Shown here piece by piece: positions 5,633 through 8,053 of a stretch of DNA of 8,053 nt. Position 1 is the stretch's first letter. Every line of letters starts with the position of its first letter. The stretch is from Lachnospira sp. UBA2821. Lineage in GTDB: Bacteria > Bacillota > Clostridia > Lachnospirales > Lachnospiraceae. The notes under the pieces were generated by a model. That model did not search any database, was not told the origin of the DNA, and was given only the letters and a program-made list of their open reading frames with translations. Both the position numbers and the translations under genes were made by a program. Location of the stretch: positions 1 to 8,053 of the forward strand of contig DEGR01000057.1 in NCBI GenBank assembly GCA_002351535.1, given 5' to 3'.

Positions 5633-7216
5633 ATGGGAACATATTTTAATCCGGATAATGAAAGTTTCCGACAGGCAGTCAGAAGTAAGATATATGTTGA
5701 CAAAACAGGACTCTTGGAAGAATTAAACCAGATGATAGGAACGGAAGGCAAATGCGTTGCGATAAGCCATGCACGACGTTTTGGTAAATCCCAGGCAGCA
5801 GGTATGATAGATGCTTATTACAGCATGGGAAGTGAATCAAAAGAACTTTTTTCACCGTTCGAGATTGCGGGAGAAGCTGATTTTGAAGAACATCTTAATA
5901 AATATAATGTGATACATCTTGACATATCTTCTTTTACGGATTTTCACAAAGAAGATTTGATTATGGAGATAAAGAAACGTTTGTATGGAGATTTTGAAGA
6001 AGAAGGCTATGATGGGATTGATGGTACAACAGATTTTAATGTAGTGATTAATAATGTTTACAAAAAATCAGGAAAACCATTTGTAATCATTATAGATGAA
6101 TGGGACTGTGTTGTAAGAAATCATGCAGACAGACCTGACCTTGTACATGAGTATCTGCAGTTTTTACACTCGTTATTCAAAAGTGAGGAATCAAAGCATT
6201 ATCTTGCCCTTGGTTATATTACAGGAATACTGCCAATCAAGAAGATAAAAGATGAATCGGCACTTAATAATTTTGATGAATATACAATGCTTGCAAGTGA
6301 ACCGCTTACCAGATATTTTGGATTTACGGAAGATGAAGTTAAGACACTTTGTGGGAGATATGGTATGGATTATGATTCTGTAAAAGAATGGTATAACGGT
6401 TATCTTATTGACGGTATTCATATGTATAATCCAAATTCTGTATATCGGGCTATGAGTCGGAAAAAATTGGATTCATATTGGAAGAATACATCAGCATTTG
6501 ACACTATTAATACATTTATAACGATGAATTACGAAGGACTTAAAGATGACATTATGGAAATGCTATCAGGTGGAAAAGTATATGTGAATGTTAACACATT
6601 CAGAAATGATTTTACTACCATAAACTCTAAAGATGAGGCACTTACGGCATTGATACATCTTGGTTATCTGGGATATGATGCTGAAAGCTGTGAGACATAT
6701 ATTCCTAACTTTGAGGTTTCGCTTGCGTATCAGGCTGCATTGGCAACAGGGGAGTGGAAAGAGATAGCGGAATCTATATCAAGATGTCAGGAACTTCTTA
6801 ACATGACAATCAGAGGAAATGAAGAACGTGTAGCGAAGCTTATTGAGCTGGCACATGAAACGTATACATCGGTTTTGAAATATAATGATGAGAATTCATT
6901 AAGCTGCGTTCTTACGATGGCATACTTCACAGCACCGGCCTATTATAATATAATTCGTGAATGCCCTGCGGGTAAAGGATATGCGGATTTTGTATTTATA
7001 CCGAGAAAGAATGCAGGAATGAGACCGGCCATGGTAGTGGAACTTAAGTGTGATGAAAGTGTGGATACTGCAATTAGCCAGATTAAAACAAAGGGCTATG
7101 CAGGTGTATTAAAGGATTACGAAGAAGAGATTCTGCTGGTTGGCATAAGTTATAACAGGGAGACAAAGAAGCATGTCTGTAAGATTGAGAAATCTACAGA
7201 TGTATTGCATCTATAA
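5633..7216 (+). CDS. AAA-ATPase-like protein with C-terminal PD-(D/E)XK nuclease domain
   Basis: This 527-residue protein has the architecture of the AAA-ATPase_like (PF09820) plus PDDEXK_9 (PF08011) family, which is present in many copies in gut Firmicutes and Bacteroidetes. Its biological role is not established. The N-terminal signature MGTYFNPDNESFRQ...KIYVDKTGLL is typical. The P-loop is the family's divergent form, SHARRFGKS (45-53), with K52 and S53 present but no glycine at the first canonical position. Walker B is FVIIIDEWD, with D155 and E156. The C-terminal nuclease core shows D452 in GYADFVFIP, E470-L471-K472 in VVELK, and Q483 in ISQIKTKGY, the expected D...ExK...Q pattern, so it appears intact. 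Start choice: an in-frame GTG at 5624 would add three residues, but AGGTGA at 5622-5627 lies 5 bases before the ATG at 5633, and family members commonly start MG-x-Y-x-N-P. It has its own promoter and is followed by the HAD gene after 50 bases. Confidence 0.88.
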   Translation: MGTYFNPDNESFRQAVRSKIYVDKTGLLEELNQMIGTEGKCVAISHARRFGKSQAAGMIDAYYSMGSESKELFSPFEIAGEADFEEHLNKYNVIHLDISSFTDFHKEDLIMEIKKRLYGDFEEEGYDGIDGTTDFNVVINNVYKKSGKPFVIIIDEWDCVVRNHADRPDLVHEYLQFLHSLFKSEESKHYLALGYITGILPIKKIKDESALNNFDEYTMLASEPLTRYFGFTEDEVKTLCGRYGMDYDSVKEWYNGYLIDGIHMYNPNSVYRAMSRKKLDSYWKNTSAFDTINTFITMNYEGLKDDIMEMLSGGKVYVNVNTFRNDFTTINSKDEALTALIHLGYLGYDAESCETYIPNFEVSLAYQAALATGEWKEIAESISRCQELLNMTIRGNEERVAKLIELAHETYTSVLKYNDENSLSCVLTMAYFTAPAYYNIIRECPAGKGYADFVFIPRKNAGMRPAMVVELKCDESVDTAISQIKTKGYAGVLKDYEEEILLVGISYNRETKKHVCKIEKSTDVLHL

Positions 7217-7266
7217 TGAAAGTATAGAAATATGAAAAAGATAATTACGAAGGAAGTAATATAGAA

Positions 7267-7893
7267 ATGATAAAAAATATTGTATTTGATATTGGAGATG
7301 TACTTGTGAAGTTCATGCCTGAAGCATCTGTAAGATATGCCGGTGTTGACGAGAAAGAAGTTGATAATGTGCTGGCAGCCACTGTAGGCAGCAGATGGTG
7401 GACGGAACTTGACCGTGGAATAATGGACGAGGATGAAGTCATAACGAAGATGATAGAGGAAAGTCCAAAGTATAAAGAAGCAATAAGGAGATTCTTTGAT
7501 GATGGAAAAGAACTTCTGGTTGAAGCATTTGACTATTCGGAAAAATGGATTGCTGATATGAAATCAAAAGGATATAAGGTATATCTTTTATCCAATTATC
7601 CGCGAAGTTATTTTTTGCTGCATAGTGAAATAAGGATGCCATTTGTAAAAAATGTTGATGGCAAAGTTGTGTCGGCATTTGTAAAACATGTTAAGCCCGA
7701 GCCGGAGATATATAGAATCCTGCTTGACACATACAGACTTGTTCCATCTGAATGTGTATTTATAGATGACAGGGAAGAGAATGTAGAGGGTGCCGTGAAG
7801 GCCGGAATGCATGGCATAGTATTTAAGAATTATGTTGATGCAAACAGAAAGTTAGATGCCATTTTAGAGGATGGGAATATTGATGAGGAATAG
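7267..7893 (+). CDS. HAD family hydrolase (YihX-like, subfamily IA)
   Basis: This 208-residue haloacid-dehalogenase-fold protein is probably a small-molecule phosphatase; the substrate is not predictable. Motif I is VFDIGDVLV with nucleophile D8 and glycine at position 10, where many HAD phosphatases have the second Asp. A D-x-G form also occurs in the E. coli glucose-1-phosphatase YihX, so activity need not be lost. Motif II is LLSNYP (S109), motif III is HVKPEPEIY (K143), and motif IV is FIDDREENVEGA (D167, D168). The helical cap lies between about residues 15 and 90. The length is normal. AAGGAAG at 7250-7256, 10 bases upstream, supports the start. The 50-base gap after the AAA-ATPase-like gene has no convincing promoter or terminator, so co-transcription is likely. 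It converges with the rtcB-like gene on the other strand. Confidence 0.88.
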   Translation: MIKNIVFDIGDVLVKFMPEASVRYAGVDEKEVDNVLAATVGSRWWTELDRGIMDEDEVITKMIEESPKYKEAIRRFFDDGKELLVEAFDYSEKWIADMKSKGYKVYLLSNYPRSYFLLHSEIRMPFVKNVDGKVVSAFVKHVKPEPEIYRILLDTYRLVPSECVFIDDREENVEGAVKAGMHGIVFKNYVDANRKLDAILEDGNIDEE

Positions 7894-7898
7894 TTACT

Positions 7899-8053
7899 CT
7901 ACTGTTTATTAACTGAGTGATAGTTGTAAACAGGCTTTATTATTTTATCTATTGTTATTGTATCTGTAAGTATATTTCTTATTGATTCGATATCACGATA
8001 AGCAAACGGAGCTTCATCTAGTATGATATGTTTTAAATAACTAGACTTTATTT
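7899..8053 (-). CDS. rtcB: RtcB family RNA ligase, C-terminal end (partial)
   Basis: The minus strand is open from the right edge to a TAG (plus-strand positions 7901-7899), encoding the last 50 residues of a longer protein. The fragment contains LKHIILDEAPFAYRDIE and then TITIDKIIKPVYNYH, ending HSVNKQ. The LDEAP-x-AY-[K/R]-[D/N]-I block followed by an acidic-to-basic helix and [L/I]-[K/R]-P-[V/I]-Y is the usual C-terminus of RtcB-type proteins, GTP- and Mn2+-dependent ligases that join RNA 3'-phosphate and 5'-OH ends in tRNA or RNA repair. The active-site histidines and cysteine lie outside the window, so activity cannot be judged. The gene converges on the HAD gene with 5 bases between stop codons. 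The call rests on recalled family sequence patterns over a short fragment. Confidence 0.7.
   Translation of the reverse strand, partial: IKSSYLKHIILDEAPFAYRDIESIRNILTDTITIDKIIKPVYNYHSVNKQ
7902..7933 (+). terminator. hairpin at the convergent gene ends, possible weak terminator
   Basis: CTGTTTA (7902-7908) pairs with TAAACAG (7927-7933), and AACT (7911-7914) pairs with AGTT (7922-7925) inside it, leaving a 7-base loop. On the plus strand the stem is followed by gctttattatttta, which is T-rich but not an unbroken run. It starts 9 bases after the HAD stop and lies within the last codons of the minus-strand gene, so it could end the HAD transcript. The stem is A/T-rich and weak. Confidence 0.35.

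Noticed and set aside
7185..7217. Promoter for the HAD gene (TTGAGA 7185-7190 and TATAAT 7212-7217)
   Set aside because: The spacer is 21 bases, outside the usual 16-18, and the hexamers lie in the end of the upstream coding region.
7439..7817. Three overlapping minus-strand frames inside the HAD gene
   Set aside because: They overlap one another and a gene with all four HAD motifs intact; none resembles a real protein.
1..8053. CRISPR array, tRNA/rRNA gene, insertion sequence, phage gene or defence island
   Set aside because: No regularly spaced direct repeats, no cloverleaf or rRNA-like stretch, and no transposase, integrase or phage protein in any frame read; the ATPase/PDDEXK protein alone does not make a defence locus.

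Overview
The window looks like an ordinary chromosomal stretch from a low-GC Firmicute, most probably a gut or rumen member of the Lachnospiraceae or a close relative. This rests on A/T-rich codon use, purine-rich Shine-Dalgarno sites (AAGGAG, GGAGG, AGGTGA), and a gene set typical of that group: a DUF3737 beta-helix protein, a MATE transporter, a YitT/DUF2179 membrane protein, oleate hydratase, an AAA-ATPase-like/PD-(D/E)XK protein and a short HAD hydrolase. No phylogenetic marker is complete, so the placement is an inference.

Layout, left to right. Positions 1-45 probably hold the last codons of an upstream gene that overlaps (ATGA) a small, A/T-rich three-helix membrane protein of unknown function (42-389). 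After a 122-base gap with a plausible promoter comes a DUF3737 repeat protein (512-1369). Its stop codon directly abuts the start of a MATE efflux transporter (1370-2719). A YitT-family membrane protein (2754-3635) follows 34 bases later, probably in the same transcript. A 102-base gap with a small perfect palindrome precedes oleate hydratase ohyA (3738-5531), whose catalytic and FAD-binding motifs are intact. Just after ohyA lies a 19-bp-arm inverted repeat (5539-5583) that contains an extended -10 promoter. That promoter is positioned to drive an AAA-ATPase-like/PDDEXK protein (best start 5633, end 7216) and then a HAD phosphatase-like protein (7267-7893). At the right edge the minus strand carries the last 50 codons of what I read as an RtcB-family RNA ligase. 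It converges on the HAD gene with only 5 bases between the stop codons.

The genes do not form one obvious pathway. The DUF3737-MATE pair is the tightest coupling. Oleate hydratase acts on membrane-active unsaturated fatty acids, so a loose envelope or detoxification theme with the neighbouring transporters is possible but unproven.

I found no tRNA, rRNA, CRISPR array, insertion sequence or phage gene. I see no convincing new multi-gene system. The least explained elements are the long inverted repeat with its embedded promoter, the half-site it shares with the palindrome before ohyA, and the orphan small membrane protein.
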